Positions 25,469-34,305 of a stretch of 64,000 bases of DNA are shown here, piece after piece. The number at the start of each line of letters is the position of its first letter. Positions within the stretch are counted from its first letter, which is position 1. The notes under the pieces were generated by a model. It had not been told where the DNA came from. It saw nothing but the letters and a program-made list of their open reading frames with translations, and searched no databases. The stretch lies in contig NZ_AVSQ01000016.1 of the NCBI RefSeq assembly GCF_000685395.1, positions 37,325 to 101,324 on the forward strand, read 5' to 3'. The position numbers were made by a program, and so were the translations under genes. This DNA is from Candidatus Nitrosotenuis chungbukensis. Lineage in GTDB: Archaea; Thermoproteota; Nitrososphaeria; Nitrososphaerales; Nitrosopumilaceae.

Positions 25469-25765
25469 TCAGTTTTGATTAAAATCTTTAGGCCTTTCGT
25501 CCTTTTCTATTGTCTTTGCGCCGCCTTTTTTCCTTCTCGCACCAAAACTAATCAGGACGAGCAAAAACCCAACGCCTGCCGCCATGCCTGCCAAGTTTGT
25601 ATAGTTTCTATTTTCCTGCTGTTTTACCAAAAGGTCATCTGCCTGGGCCTGCGTCATGCCTTCGTGCCAAACCGGAGTTGAGGAATTGAGATAAAATATT
25701 ATGACTAGTCCAACTGAGACCAACGATATTCCGCCGGCTAGTATTTTCTTGTCTACCAGAACCAT
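25469..25765 (-). CDS. Small two-span membrane protein
   Basis: ATG 25771 and ATG 25765 are possible; the TATA-like box at about 25786-25794 is 25 bases from 25765, so that start is used. TM1 is KILAGGISLVSVGLVIIFYL, a polar loop (WHEGMTQAQADDLLVKQQEN) follows, then TM2 (NLAGMAAGVGFLLVLISF) and a basic tail. No recognised family. Lies between two minus-strand genes of unrelated type. Confidence 0.6.
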   Translation of the reverse strand: MVLVDKKILAGGISLVSVGLVIIFYLNSSTPVWHEGMTQAQADDLLVKQQENRNYTNLAGMAAGVGFLLVLISFGARRKKGGAKTIEKDERPKDFNQN

Positions 25766-25805
25766 GATCATCTATACTATGTGATAATTATATACAAATC
25801 TAACC

Positions 25806-26639
25806 CTAAAACTTGGCTTGGCTGATCTTAATCTCAAATTTTGGCACTAGGTTCTTCTCAGACGCCATCGAGAAAAATCGCCTGATTGATTCCTCGCCTG
25901 ACTTTCCCATGTCTACTGTTACGTCGTTTACGTACATTGATACAAATTTCTTGATTAGGTCAGCCGGCTTGCCTCTGCTGTACTGCATGGAATAGTCAAG
26001 TGCATCATCGAGGTGCTCTAGTCCGTATTTTATTGAATCGTGCAGGTATTTGTCGAATCTCTGTATCGTCTCCTGGCCAAACTTGTCGCTCATTACGTTT
26101 GTCCCAAGGGGCACAGGGAGTCCGTTTGTTGTCTTGTCCCACCACTCCCCAACGTCGAGAATCTTTTGCAAGCCTTCGTGCTTGTACGATAACTGGGTTT
26201 CGTGGATCACCAGGCCTGCGTCTACCTTTCCGCTGTTTACTGCATCTGGGATGTCGCTAAACTTCATTTCAACATGGTCGAATTTGCCAATCATTAGCTG
26301 GAGCAGCAAAAACGCCGATGTCATTTTTCCCGGAATTGCGATTTTCAAATTCTTCAGCTCTTCTGGCTTGATGTTTTGTTTTGCAATCACAATTGGCCCG
26401 TATCCGATTCCAAAGCTTCCACCGCTGCGCAAAATAGTATAGTCTGGGATGTATGCACATGCATGAATTGACACTGCCGTGACGTCAAGCTCGTGCCTCT
26501 GCGCCCTCTTGTTTAGCTCCTCGATATCTGCAATAACATGTCTTATGGTAAACCCTTGTGATGGAATCTTTCCAGTTAGCATTCCGTAGAACATGAACGC
26601 GTCGTCTGAGTCTGGAGTATGTCCGACAGAAATTTCCAT
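25806..26639 (-). CDS. mqnD: 1,4-dihydroxy-6-naphthoate synthase-like protein (MqnD family)
   Basis: 277 residues with a periplasmic-binding-type fold but no signal peptide. MEISVGHTPDSDDAFMFYGM, DVTAVSIHACAYI and LRSGGSFGIGYGPIVIA match MqnD/MqnA proteins of futalosine menaquinone synthesis. MqnD (cyclic dehypoxanthine futalosine to dihydroxynaphthoate) is favoured over MqnA by the VSIHA and GxGYGP motifs. With mqnE nearby it supports a complete pathway in the genome; mqnA/B/C are not in this window. Confidence 0.83.
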   Translation of the reverse strand: MEISVGHTPDSDDAFMFYGMLTGKIPSQGFTIRHVIADIEELNKRAQRHELDVTAVSIHACAYIPDYTILRSGGSFGIGYGPIVIAKQNIKPEELKNLKIAIPGKMTSAFLLLQLMIGKFDHVEMKFSDIPDAVNSGKVDAGLVIHETQLSYKHEGLQKILDVGEWWDKTTNGLPVPLGTNVMSDKFGQETIQRFDKYLHDSIKYGLEHLDDALDYSMQYSRGKPADLIKKFVSMYVNDVTVDMGKSGEESIRRFFSMASEKNLVPKFEIKISQAKF

Positions 26640-26674
26640 GCATGCTGTCTGAAATTTGGCTCTAAATATCTATT

Positions 26675-27532
26675 CTAAATTTCTTGCCTTGACAGTTCTC
26701 TGATGATGTCTTTTTCTGTGACAAAGCCAACTATCTTGCGACGATCGGTTATTGCGACGCCATGGATTCTGTATTCTAGTAGTATCTTTGCAATCCTTGG
26801 AAGGCTAGTCTGTGCCGTAACTGTGATTATTTGTTTTGTCATCACGTCTGATATCTTGCAGTTTTTTCCATAGTCTGTAAAAACACTTGATGCATCTTGC
26901 TCGTATCTGAACACCTTGCCGAGGAAGTTCCCAAAGGTCACAATCCCGACTGGCTCGTCTTGAGAGTTTTTAATCAAAAGGCGCGATACCTGGGCTGATA
27001 TCATTTTTGCCAGCCCGTCATACATGCTAGCGTCGTCATGCACAAAAAAACTCCCATACGTCATGACGTCCTGAATTTTTTTAGAGTCCGTCGCGTTTTC
27101 ATGATAGTGTTTGACCAAGTCGTGCTTTGTCATTATTCCGATGATTCCGTCTTTGCCCTTGATGCCGATCATGTTTGTCTTTTTTGCAAGCATCATTTCT
27201 GCGCAGTTTGGGATTGGCGCGTACTGGTCGACTAGGACCAGCTCCTTCATTACACTTGATACTGGAATCGTTTTGGTGTTTTGGTTTTTTGAAACTAGGG
27301 CCTTTCCGACATCCCTTGCGGACATGATACCACTCTGTGTTTTTTTTGCGTCTACTATCAGGCCCGATATCCTGTTGTCGATGATTTTTTCAATTCCGTC
27401 GTACACTGCCGAATCTTTGCCGATTGAAATTGGCTCCTTGGACAGGTCCTCTGCAGTTACCAAATAACTGCGTCTTTTTTGCTGGCTTAACAATAACACT
27501 GGAAATTTGCCCAAAACCATATAGTGTAGCAT
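26675..27532 (-). CDS. CBS-domain protein, two Bateman modules
   Basis: Four CBS motifs: EPISIGKDSAVYDGIEKIID, VSSVMKELVLVDQYAPIPNC, IQDVMTYGSFFVHDDASMYD and ISDVMTKQIITVTAQTSLPR, each followed by the (G)IxxxxD segment. CBS pairs bind adenosyl ligands (AMP, ATP, SAM) and regulate partners. The frame extends to 27565, but ATG 27532 (MLHYM) or 27520 is more reasonable; the longest form would crowd the divergent gene at 27605. No partner domain fused. A one-module relative is at 57022-57441. Confidence 0.8.
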   Translation of the reverse strand: MLHYMVLGKFPVLLLSQQKRRSYLVTAEDLSKEPISIGKDSAVYDGIEKIIDNRISGLIVDAKKTQSGIMSARDVGKALVSKNQNTKTIPVSSVMKELVLVDQYAPIPNCAEMMLAKKTNMIGIKGKDGIIGIMTKHDLVKHYHENATDSKKIQDVMTYGSFFVHDDASMYDGLAKMISAQVSRLLIKNSQDEPVGIVTFGNFLGKVFRYEQDASSVFTDYGKNCKISDVMTKQIITVTAQTSLPRIAKILLEYRIHGVAITDRRKIVGFVTEKDIIRELSRQEI

Positions 27533-27604
27533 GTTTGATTCATCCAAACAAAATTTCCAAACCAATACACTGAAAATAAAAACCGCCGCTGGTAATAGAT
27601 AGAC

Positions 27605-28504
27605 GTGCGCACAATTTTGGCATTTGAACGTGACATCGAGTCACAGCTGGAGTTTTTAGATACGTTCAAACCGCAAAAGCAAATCAATCCAAAGGGTGCG
27701 CTGTTTTGCGGCAGCGGTGACTCGCTTGCGTCGTCAATGATGGCAGAATGCTTTTCTGACTATCAAGCCCTGGCAGTAGACCCGCTTGTTCTGGCAAAAA
27801 ACAAGAGCATTTCAAAAAACAAGCATGTCTACTTTGTTTCAATATCTGGAAACACTATTTCAAACATCAGGGCCGCAAAAATGGTAAAAAAATCAACCGC
27901 AATAACAAAAAACCCAACAAGCAATCTTGCCAAGGCGTGCACTGATACCATTCCACTTGACTATTACGATTCTGGTGTGATGACATCTGGAAGCATCAGC
28001 TTTCTTGCCAGCATGCTTGCGTGCATGTCTCTTGTCTTTGGCTTTAGAGTTAAAAATGCCAGAAAACTGTTTCTCTCTGCCAAATCTCAGGCAAGAAAAA
28101 TCGCACTAAAAAACAAAGTCTACTTTATTGGAAACCAGCACACGTATCCGCTGTGCATGTATGCTGCAGCCAAGCTTCATGAGGTACTGGGCATGGATGC
28201 GCATTATGATATGATAGAACAGTTCTCACACGCAGGTTTGTTTTCTGCCAAACCTGGTGACACCGTAATAATATTTGAAGGAAAAAACGCTCACAATGCA
28301 TGCCTTGTATCGCAACTAAAAAGTCTCGGCCTGTCTGTGCACACTCCTTCAATCAAGTCAGGCAGCAAAATTTCCCAAGTTATTTTTTACACGTTTGTAT
28401 CGCAGGTTCTGGCGCTAAATGGTGCAAAAAGAAAACGCCTTACGGACTGTTATTTTATTACGGAAAAGAAAATTCGAAATGTTAGCTCGTCAATGATTTA
28501 CTAA
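27605..28504 (+). CDS. SIS-domain sugar isomerase-like protein
   Basis: 299 residues from GTG 27605. ALFCGSGDSLASSMMAE, VYFVSISGNTISNIRAAKMV and STAITKNPTSNLAKACTDTI are the SIS phosphosugar-binding fold; the second half (KVYFIGNQHTYPLCMYAAAK, LHEVLGMDAHYDMIEQFSHA) resembles the bifunctional phosphoglucose/phosphomannose isomerase C-terminal domain. The active-site E/H pair appears as LHEVLG and QFSHA. Likely a PGI/PMI-type enzyme or amidosugar isomerase; substrate not certain. A TATA-like AAAATAAA lies about 27 bases before the start. Confidence 0.75.
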   Translation: MRTILAFERDIESQLEFLDTFKPQKQINPKGALFCGSGDSLASSMMAECFSDYQALAVDPLVLAKNKSISKNKHVYFVSISGNTISNIRAAKMVKKSTAITKNPTSNLAKACTDTIPLDYYDSGVMTSGSISFLASMLACMSLVFGFRVKNARKLFLSAKSQARKIALKNKVYFIGNQHTYPLCMYAAAKLHEVLGMDAHYDMIEQFSHAGLFSAKPGDTVIIFEGKNAHNACLVSQLKSLGLSVHTPSIKSGSKISQVIFYTFVSQVLALNGAKRKRLTDCYFITEKKIRNVSSSMIY

Positions 28505-28571
28505 TTTTTACAAAAATTGCGTTCATTTTGCAGAAGATTTAATATGTGTTCTAGAAGGATTTCATTCAAAT

Positions 28572-30764
28572 ATGAAGTACAAGGCAACAGAGCAGATCCT
28601 AAAGATCATCAAGGACAAGAACCTGATTCGAAACTTTGGTGTAATTGCTCACGTGGACCATGGAAAGACAACCATGAGTGATAGCTTGCTTGGATATGCG
28701 GGAATCATTGCACCGTCTGCTGCAGGAAGAGCACTTGCCTTGGACTCGATGAAGCTTGAACAAGACAGACAGATGACAATAGTTCAGGCAAACGTTACTT
28801 TGCTTTATGAAAAAGCCGGACAGGAATACGTCATAAACATGATTGATACTCCCGGGCACATTGACTTTACTGGTAGGGTGACTAGAAGCCTTAGGGCAAT
28901 TGATGGTGCAGTTGTGGTGTCTGACTCTGTAGAGGGAATCATGACGCAGACTGAAACCGTAACACGACAAGCACTGGAAGAACGAGTCCGACCTGTTTTG
29001 TACATCAACAAGATAGACCGACTCATAAAAGAGCTGAGGCTTACTCCAGAAAAAATGCAAGAGTGGCTTGTGAACATCATTACTACTTTTAACGGATTAA
29101 TCGACACATACGCAGAACCTGAATACAAGGAAAAATGGAAGGTGTCAATCCAGGATGGCAGCGTATCTTTTGGCTCTGCAAAGGACAGGTGGGGCTTTAA
29201 CATCGATATAATGAAGGAGAAGGGAATTTCGTTTAAGGACATTTTCACTGCATATTCAGAAGGCGGAAGCGTAGAAGAACTTGCAAAAAAGGCGCCGCTT
29301 GCAGAGGCCGTACTGGGAATGGTCGTAAAGCATCATCCGCCTCCACATGTGGCACAAAAATACAGAATCCCAAAAATCTGGAAAGGTGATCTTGATTCTG
29401 ATATTGGCAAGGCACTTTTGAATTGCGATGACACCGGCCCCGCGGTAATGATGATTGTAAACATGGCAATGGACCCGGCAGCTGGTCCTGTCGCAATAGG
29501 GCGATTGTTTGCCGGCACACTGCGAGACGGACAAACTGTAAATCTTATTGACACTAAACGAGAGGGGAAAATCCAATCTGTCAACTTTTTCATGGGAAAC
29601 CAAAGAGAAATGGTCGGCGAGCTTGGAGCAGGAAACATCCCTGCATTGCTTGGACTAACTGAAGCTAGAGCAGGACAAACACTATCCACCGTAAAAGATG
29701 TCGCATTATTTGAGGGAATCAAGTATGTGTCAGAGCCCGTGGTTCAGATAGCAGTTGAGGCAAAGCATCCAAAGGACTTGCCAAAGCTAGTCGAGGCGTT
29801 GCGCAGAATTACAATTGAGGATCCAAACCTGGTTGTCAAAATCAACGAGGAAAGCGGAGAGACAGTAATTGCAGGAATGGGCGTTTTGCACTTGGAAATT
29901 GCAGCGTCCCTAATTGCAGATGCCGGTGTTCAGGTAGTGACATCGCAGCCTTTGATTAATTACAGGGAAACAATACTTAGTGGAACCGATGCAGTCATGG
30001 CAAAATCTCCAAACAGGCACAACAAGATTTTCATGAGGGTGGAGCCACTGGAGCCTGAAATTGCAGACATGATACGAAGCGGCCAGCTTTCAGAAATGAA
30101 GGACAAAAAGGAGGTTGCCACCATTTTGCGTTCAAAAGGCTGGGACTCTGATGTTTCTAAAAATATAATGAGATTTGATTCTCGCGGAAACGTGATGATT
30201 AACGGAACAAAGGGTGTCCAGTTCATCCAAGAATCAACTGACTCTATTCTGTCCGGCTTTGAGGACGTGATGAAGGAAGGACCGCTGGCAAAAGAACAGG
30301 TGAGAAACTGCAAATTTACATTTACCCACTTTGTACCACACGAGGACACTGCACACAGGGGCCTGTCACAGTTGGGTCCTGCATCAAGACGCGCATGCAT
30401 GGGTGCGATGCTAAAATCAAGTCCAATCCTACTTGAGCCGCTACTTGGAATCGAGGTGCGAGTTCCACAGGACATGATTGGAAACGTTGCATCTGTCTTG
30501 TCTGGAAAAAGAGGCAAGGTCCTTGACATGCAGCAAAAAGGAGTCACAAGCATTGTTACTGGTGAGGTACCGGCATCTGAGACATTTGATTTGGCAGAAA
30601 TAATGAGGGGCCAAACCGCTGGAAAGGCAATGTGGAACACCCACTTTAAGGCCTGGTCACCAATTCCAAAATCAATTCAGGCAACACTGATTGCAGATAT
30701 CAGAAAGAGAAAGGGTCTCAGCCCAGAGCCTCCGACTGCAGATGAGTTCATCGATAAAGAGTAA
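28572..30764 (+). CDS. fusA: Translation elongation factor 2 (aEF-2)
   Basis: 730 residues, usual length. GTPase motifs: IAHVDHGKTT (about 25-34), DTPGHIDFTGRVTRSLR, NKIDR. The diphthamide histidine is H595 in HEDTAHRGLSQLGP, archaeal domain IV context. Domains II-V follow in order, and the C-terminus is RKRKGLSPEPPTADEFIDKE, conserved in archaeal EF-2. It drives ribosomal translocation. Monocistronic here; an AT-rich box ('ttaatatg') lies about 27-30 bases before ATG. Confidence 0.97.
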   Translation: MKYKATEQILKIIKDKNLIRNFGVIAHVDHGKTTMSDSLLGYAGIIAPSAAGRALALDSMKLEQDRQMTIVQANVTLLYEKAGQEYVINMIDTPGHIDFTGRVTRSLRAIDGAVVVSDSVEGIMTQTETVTRQALEERVRPVLYINKIDRLIKELRLTPEKMQEWLVNIITTFNGLIDTYAEPEYKEKWKVSIQDGSVSFGSAKDRWGFNIDIMKEKGISFKDIFTAYSEGGSVEELAKKAPLAEAVLGMVVKHHPPPHVAQKYRIPKIWKGDLDSDIGKALLNCDDTGPAVMMIVNMAMDPAAGPVAIGRLFAGTLRDGQTVNLIDTKREGKIQSVNFFMGNQREMVGELGAGNIPALLGLTEARAGQTLSTVKDVALFEGIKYVSEPVVQIAVEAKHPKDLPKLVEALRRITIEDPNLVVKINEESGETVIAGMGVLHLEIAASLIADAGVQVVTSQPLINYRETILSGTDAVMAKSPNRHNKIFMRVEPLEPEIADMIRSGQLSEMKDKKEVATILRSKGWDSDVSKNIMRFDSRGNVMINGTKGVQFIQESTDSILSGFEDVMKEGPLAKEQVRNCKFTFTHFVPHEDTAHRGLSQLGPASRRACMGAMLKSSPILLEPLLGIEVRVPQDMIGNVASVLSGKRGKVLDMQQKGVTSIVTGEVPASETFDLAEIMRGQTAGKAMWNTHFKAWSPIPKSIQATLIADIRKRKGLSPEPPTADEFIDKE

Positions 30765-30843
30765 AAATAGAATCCCCACTTTTTGAGAACAAAAAATCTC
30801 AAGGAGGTTTTACATTTGGTGTCTTTTCTTATTTAGGGGGTAT

Positions 30844-31428
30844 TCATTCTCTTAATTTTTTGAATCGTTCATAGTATTTCTCCTGGGATGGCAGGATTAA
30901 TCCATGGTTAGTTTTGTCATCATATTTTGTTTCTTGGTTTTTGAATTCCTTTTGTAATTCATATTCTATTTCTTTTCTCAGTTCAGTCACTTGTAATATT
31001 GCATCTTTTTTTGCCTCATCTTCATTTTTTCCTTTTACAGCAAAGGATCTGTTCTGAAAACGCTTGGTTGTTTTATTTCTAATTTTTCTAGTGATTTCTT
31101 CTGCCAGATCAAAATGTCCTTGTTCATGTTTCAGGAGCAATACCCCTGCTTTCTTACTGATATTTTCCAATACCCAAGAGAGATCAGGGATGAAAATTGC
31201 ACGTAGATACATATCTTTAATCTTAAATTTGAATTTGCCCCCAATAGCAATATGTTCAACAAGTGGCATTGATTCAAATCCTATTGCTAGGCTAGCTGAT
31301 GCATTATCTTTAGGATTAGGTTTTTTCTTGAAATCACTCCATTTTAGAATCCTAGTCTTATCCCAAATAATTACTGAAATCTCTGATCTTGTTGAGATAC
31401 CGCTAACAAAGGTTTGCATAGTCATCAT
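30844..31428 (-). CDS. HExxH metalloprotease-like protein (DUF922-type)
   Basis: 194 residues, no signal peptide. The motif HEQGH at 101-105 (LLLKHEQGHFDLAEEITRKI) is the zinc-binding helix of gluzincin-type peptidases and of DUF922, where a third ligand lies downstream. The N-terminal 90 residues are beta-rich (EISVIIWDKTRILKWSDFK, AIGFESMPL). Not obviously exported, although it may be secreted by another route. Its promoter carries the shared regulon element (31448-31506) that also drives the DUF3494 genes, so it is probably co-regulated with them. Confidence 0.7.
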   Translation of the reverse strand: MMTMQTFVSGISTRSEISVIIWDKTRILKWSDFKKKPNPKDNASASLAIGFESMPLVEHIAIGGKFKFKIKDMYLRAIFIPDLSWVLENISKKAGVLLLKHEQGHFDLAEEITRKIRNKTTKRFQNRSFAVKGKNEDEAKKDAILQVTELRKEIEYELQKEFKNQETKYDDKTNHGLILPSQEKYYERFKKLRE

Positions 31429-31447
31429 TATTTATTGTCGGCAAAGG

Positions 31448-31506
31448 TATTAAGCGACGCTGACATCGGCGTAAGTTTCATGGACATAGCTATCAGCATT
31501 ATTGAC
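31448..31506 (-). promoter_or_regulatory. Shared regulon promoter element, copy 1
   Basis: On the minus strand: GTCAATAATGCTG starting at 31506, GTCCATGAAACTTAC starting at 31485 (21 bp later), the inverted repeat arms CTTAC/GTCAG within 31460-31475, then the TTAATA box at 31448-31453, about 23-26 bases before ATG 31428/31425. The same order and spacing recur at 31810-31868, 32036-32096, 34592-34650 and 36580-36638. It overlaps the stop codon of the upstream winged-helix gene. Confidence 0.7.
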
Positions 31507-31786
31507 TAATGCCGGAGATAGTGGAGGCGAATGTTTTTCCATTTTCAGTTAAAACAACATTAATTTTGTTATCTTCAACTTTAGATTCAACGAGGCCTTT
31601 TTTCTCTAACCAGACAATATGCCTTACAAGTCGGGCATAGTTCAGATTGGCATCAAGCGATAACTTGGTCTTGCATTCAGAGCCATTTTCTATCATAGTT
31701 TGCATGATACGTGATAGAGCTGTCATGCTTGGTTTAAAATCAAGTGCTAATTTTTTATTTTTAATGTTTGTTTGTTTTCTTATCAT
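31499..31786 (-). CDS. Small winged-helix regulator, paralogue A
   Basis: The frame runs back to 31891, but ATG 31786 aligns with the other paralogues and lies 27 bases from the TTAATA box of its own promoter element, so the product is 95 residues. Core: FKPSMTALSRIMQTMIENGS, SLDANLNYARLVRHIVWLEK (recognition region), KGLVESKVEDNKINVVLTEN (wing). DNA-binding winged helix of the type that regulates archaeal genes. Paralogues: 33524, 34306, 36298. Its promoter contains the regulon element, which suggests autoregulation. Confidence 0.82.
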   Translation of the reverse strand: MIRKQTNIKNKKLALDFKPSMTALSRIMQTMIENGSECKTKLSLDANLNYARLVRHIVWLEKKGLVESKVEDNKINVVLTENGKTFASTISGISQ

Positions 31787-31809
31787 CACTAGCTTATCGT
31801 GAGTAAAGG

Positions 31810-31868
31810 TATTAAGCGACGCTGACATTTGAGTTATGTTCATTGACATGTGGGTTAGGATTATGGAC
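31810..31868 (-). promoter_or_regulatory. Shared regulon promoter element, copy 2 (before paralogue A)
   Basis: Minus strand: GTCCATAATCCTAA from 31868, GTCAATGAACATAAC from 31847 (exactly 21 bp), degenerate inverted repeat ATAAC/GTCAG in 31822-31837, then TTAATA at 31810-31815. The arms are more diverged than in copies 3 and 5. The box is 27 bases before ATG 31786, which fixes that start. Confidence 0.65.
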
Positions 31869-32035
31869 GAATTTGTCATTGTTATGGACAAACGCGTCGG
31901 ATGATTTTGGTCTTTTATCGGGGAGACTATTTTTTACTCTATCGAAAAATAGTGCCAGGAGCGTGCCGGGACTCTGAATTTGATCGAGTCATATTTTATG
32001 TTTCATACTTTTTTTAAATACTGTCTGACAGATTA

Positions 32036-32096
32036 GTCAATAATACTGATGAATTTGTCCATGAAACTTACACTAGTGTAAGCGTGGCTTAATAGA
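32036..32096 (+). promoter_or_regulatory. Shared regulon promoter element, copy 3
   Basis: GTCAATAATACTG at 32036, GTCCATGAAACTTAC at 32057 (21 bp), perfect 16-bp palindrome CTTACACTAGTGTAAG at 32067-32082, then GCTTAATA at 32087-32094. ATG 32118 follows the box by about 26 bases, so the transcript is probably leaderless. The palindrome sits just upstream of the TATA/BRE position, where archaeal activators bind. Confidence 0.72.
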
Positions 32097-32117
32097 TTTA
32101 TCAATGATTATTTAGCA

Positions 32118-33218
32118 ATGACAAGAAACAACATCAAAAATTACTTCGTAATGTCTGTACTGATACTTTCAGCTTCAGGTATGATGCAAAACAACGCTTT
32201 TGCAGCGTCTCCGCTTGGAACGGCTAGCACATTTGCGGTCTTAGGTGGCACAACGGTAACCAATACTGGTCCGACTGTCGTCATAGGGGATCTCGGTGTA
32301 AGCTCACCAGGTGTCGCGTGCACCGGCTTTGTCGGTTGTACAACCACAGGACTTGGAACTGTATCTGGAACAATACATGTAGGTGATCCAATCGCAAATC
32401 AGGCTCATGCTGATGCCGCTACTGCATACGGCGTTCTAGCAGGCACAACATGCACGACAATCGAACCAGCCGTAGCAGACATAGGCGGGCAAACACTGAC
32501 TCCAGGAGTTTATTGTTTTCCCTCATCAGCTGCTATAACTGGAACGCTTACTCTTGATGGCAGTGGAGTTTACATCTTCATAATCGGAAGTACGCTTATC
32601 ACTGCAAGCAACAGTAATGTAGTTCTGACTAATGGTGCCACGGCAAGTGACATCTTTTGGATAGTAGGTAGTTCTGCAACTCTTGGAGCTAACTCTGTTC
32701 TCGAAGGAACCGTAATTGCATTCACGTCAATAACGGCAACTGCTGGAGCAACTGTAGATGGTAGACTGCTTGCAATAAACGGCGCAGTCACAATGGATAC
32801 AAACAACGTCACCATAGTAGGCGATTCTGGATTCCCAACGCCACCACGCACCTCCGGTAAAGTTACAGGAGGGGGTTCAACATCAATAGAAAAAGGTAAG
32901 GATGTTAACTTTGGCTTTGTCGTAAAATCACAAACATCGACAACACCAACAGGCAGTCTGGAATTCCAGTCCAAGATCAATAACATCAACCTTCACAGCA
33001 CCAGCTTTTACTCCCTTAGTGTGTATTCATCCACTTTGGCAGTGTTTAGCGGAACCGCAACCATCAACGGAGATCCGGGTCACACGTTTAAAGTGATAAT
33101 AGAAGATAACGGTGAGCCAGGAAGAAATAGTGATAAATTCTCAATCGAGATCGATGGTGGAACATATTCCACAAGCGGCACACTAACAGCTGGTAACATA
33201 CAGATCCACAAAAACTAA
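32118..33218 (+). CDS. Secreted DUF3494 (ice-binding-type) protein 1
   Basis: 366 residues. Signal peptide NYFVMSVLILSASGMMQNNA-FA, then the DUF3494 beta-solenoid from about 30 to 240: LGTASTFAVLGGTTVTNTGP, GDLGVSSPG, QAHADAATAY, DIGGQTLTPGVYCFPSSAAI, TLDGSGVYIFIIGS, GATVDGRLLAINGAVTMDTN. The remaining 120 residues (GKVTGGGSTSIEKGKDVNFG ... GEPGRNSDKFSIEIDGGTYS) match the 'post-COAP-1'-type domain. DUF3494 proteins bind ice or act as adhesins; in a non-polar archaeon an adhesion or surface role is as likely as antifreeze. Near-duplicate of 34674-35576 over the first 240 residues. Confidence 0.9.
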   Translation: MTRNNIKNYFVMSVLILSASGMMQNNAFAASPLGTASTFAVLGGTTVTNTGPTVVIGDLGVSSPGVACTGFVGCTTTGLGTVSGTIHVGDPIANQAHADAATAYGVLAGTTCTTIEPAVADIGGQTLTPGVYCFPSSAAITGTLTLDGSGVYIFIIGSTLITASNSNVVLTNGATASDIFWIVGSSATLGANSVLEGTVIAFTSITATAGATVDGRLLAINGAVTMDTNNVTIVGDSGFPTPPRTSGKVTGGGSTSIEKGKDVNFGFVVKSQTSTTPTGSLEFQSKINNINLHSTSFYSLSVYSSTLAVFSGTATINGDPGHTFKVIIEDNGEPGRNSDKFSIEIDGGTYSTSGTLTAGNIQIHKN

Positions 33219-33236
33219 ACTCCTCTCTTTTTTTTT
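33219..33236 (+). terminator. Poly-T terminator after DUF3494 protein 1
   Basis: CTCCTCTC followed by nine T directly after the TAA, then AATAATG. Pyrimidine-rich, T-run terminators are typical of archaea. The same CTCTCTTTTT layout follows the second DUF3494 gene. Confidence 0.55.
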
Positions 33237-33280
33237 AATAATGTTGTATGTTGTCAAATTATTACCATTGTGAATCATGG

Positions 33281-33378
33281 TCTAGAACTTTCAATCAACA
33301 TCGATAAACCGATTTCATTGTTTAGGAATTCCTAAAACCTATTGTTGAGCATGCGTGTTGGCAGCTGGCTTTGTACTG
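33281..33378 (+). repeat. Degenerate direct repeat, unit 1 (downstream of DUF3494 gene 1)
   Basis: About 100 bases that reappear, diverged, at 35619-35724 after the second DUF3494 gene. Shared landmarks: (C/T)CT(A/G)GAACTT, a TTTAGGAATTCCTAAA palindrome at 33321-33336, TTGAGC/TTGAAC and TGTTGGCAGCTGGCTTTGTACT. It shows that the duplication included the downstream DNA. No credible gene; could hold a structured RNA or be simple remnants. The rest of the gap to 33523 shows only a promoter-like CTTAAATATT at 33484-33493. Confidence 0.5.
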
Positions 33379-33523
33379 TTTTCAAGTATATTAGAAGATA
33401 CTGTGATTCTCAAAGCTGAAAATTATCAGTGCGTTTCCCTAATGTGATAAAGATCGATTATCAAATTTGGAAATCTGTTTTTGTCTTAAATATTGTTTGT
33501 ACGTACCAATAATGGTGTATGAT

Positions 33524-33796
33524 ATGGCGCAAGTAGGAATTAGAACAAAATCAAAGTCTGACTTTGAACCAAGCATGAAAAACATATCTCGCATCATGAA
33601 GGTTATGACAGAAAATGGCTCTGAATGCAAGACCAAGTTATCGCTTGATGCCAATCTGAACTATGCCCGACTTGTAAGGCATATTGTCTGGTTAGAGAAA
33701 AAAGGCCTCGTTGAATCTAAAGTTGAAGATTCCAAGGTTAACGTTGCTTTGACTGGAAAGGGCGAAGTGTTTGCTTCAATATTTTCAGAAGATTAG
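33524..33796 (+). CDS. Small winged-helix regulator, paralogue B
   Basis: The frame opens at 33467, but ATG 33524 (MAQVGIRTKSKSDFEPSMKN) matches paralogue D (MTQVSIECKQ) and gives 90 residues. Core identical in plan to paralogue A: ISRIMKVMTENGSECKTKLS, DANLNYARLVRHIVWLEKKG, LVESKVEDSKVNVALTGKGE. Unlike A, C and D it is not followed by a regulon element and effector gene; the next gene is convergent. The leader contains a GGTG close to the start. Confidence 0.82.
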   Translation: MAQVGIRTKSKSDFEPSMKNISRIMKVMTENGSECKTKLSLDANLNYARLVRHIVWLEKKGLVESKVEDSKVNVALTGKGEVFASIFSED

Positions 33797-33884
33797 ATTC
33801 AGCAAAGGCAAGATGAATCATGTCTGAGTAAAAATAGAACACCACGACTTACGTGTGTAAATTCTGCTCATAATTCTTTAGAAA

Positions 33885-34091
33885 CTAGTGCGAGCTGCCC
33901 AAAATTTTAAAGATTTGTTTTTTCTCATATATCGCAATACCAAATAATATGACTAGTCCTAAAATTAAGCTTATTTGCTCTGAAAATATTTCTTCAGATA
34001 CTTGCCATATTCCACGCCAAAATAAGATCAGCCCAACGCCTGTTAATAGAAGAAGTGCGGCGCGCCCAATATAATTTGCAGATTCCCTCAA
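33885..34091 (-). CDS. Small two-span membrane protein (68 aa)
   Basis: MRESANYIGRAALLLLTGVG (TM1, to about residue 25), a short polar loop SEEIFSEQ, then TM2 ISLILGLVILFGIAIY and a basic tail KKQIFKILGSSH. Sits between winged-helix paralogues B and C on the opposite strand. No recognised family; moderately likely to be real because of its clean hydrophobic pattern. Confidence 0.5.
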   Translation of the reverse strand: MRESANYIGRAALLLLTGVGLILFWRGIWQVSEEIFSEQISLILGLVILFGIAIYEKKQIFKILGSSH

Positions 34092-34305
34092 ATCACTCGT
34101 TTGTCAATTCGTGATTATTTATGAATTATCCTAGTCAAATTAAAAGACATCTGTCTTCCAGATAGTTTTGTTTTTTTTATCTATCTTTCAATGATGATTT
34201 GAGCAGAATTTCTCTGTGGCATGAGAGTTTCGATTTTCAAATTTGATAATTATGTTTTGTAATAAATATTACATTTGTCCAATATGTGTATCGGGATAGT
34301 AAGTT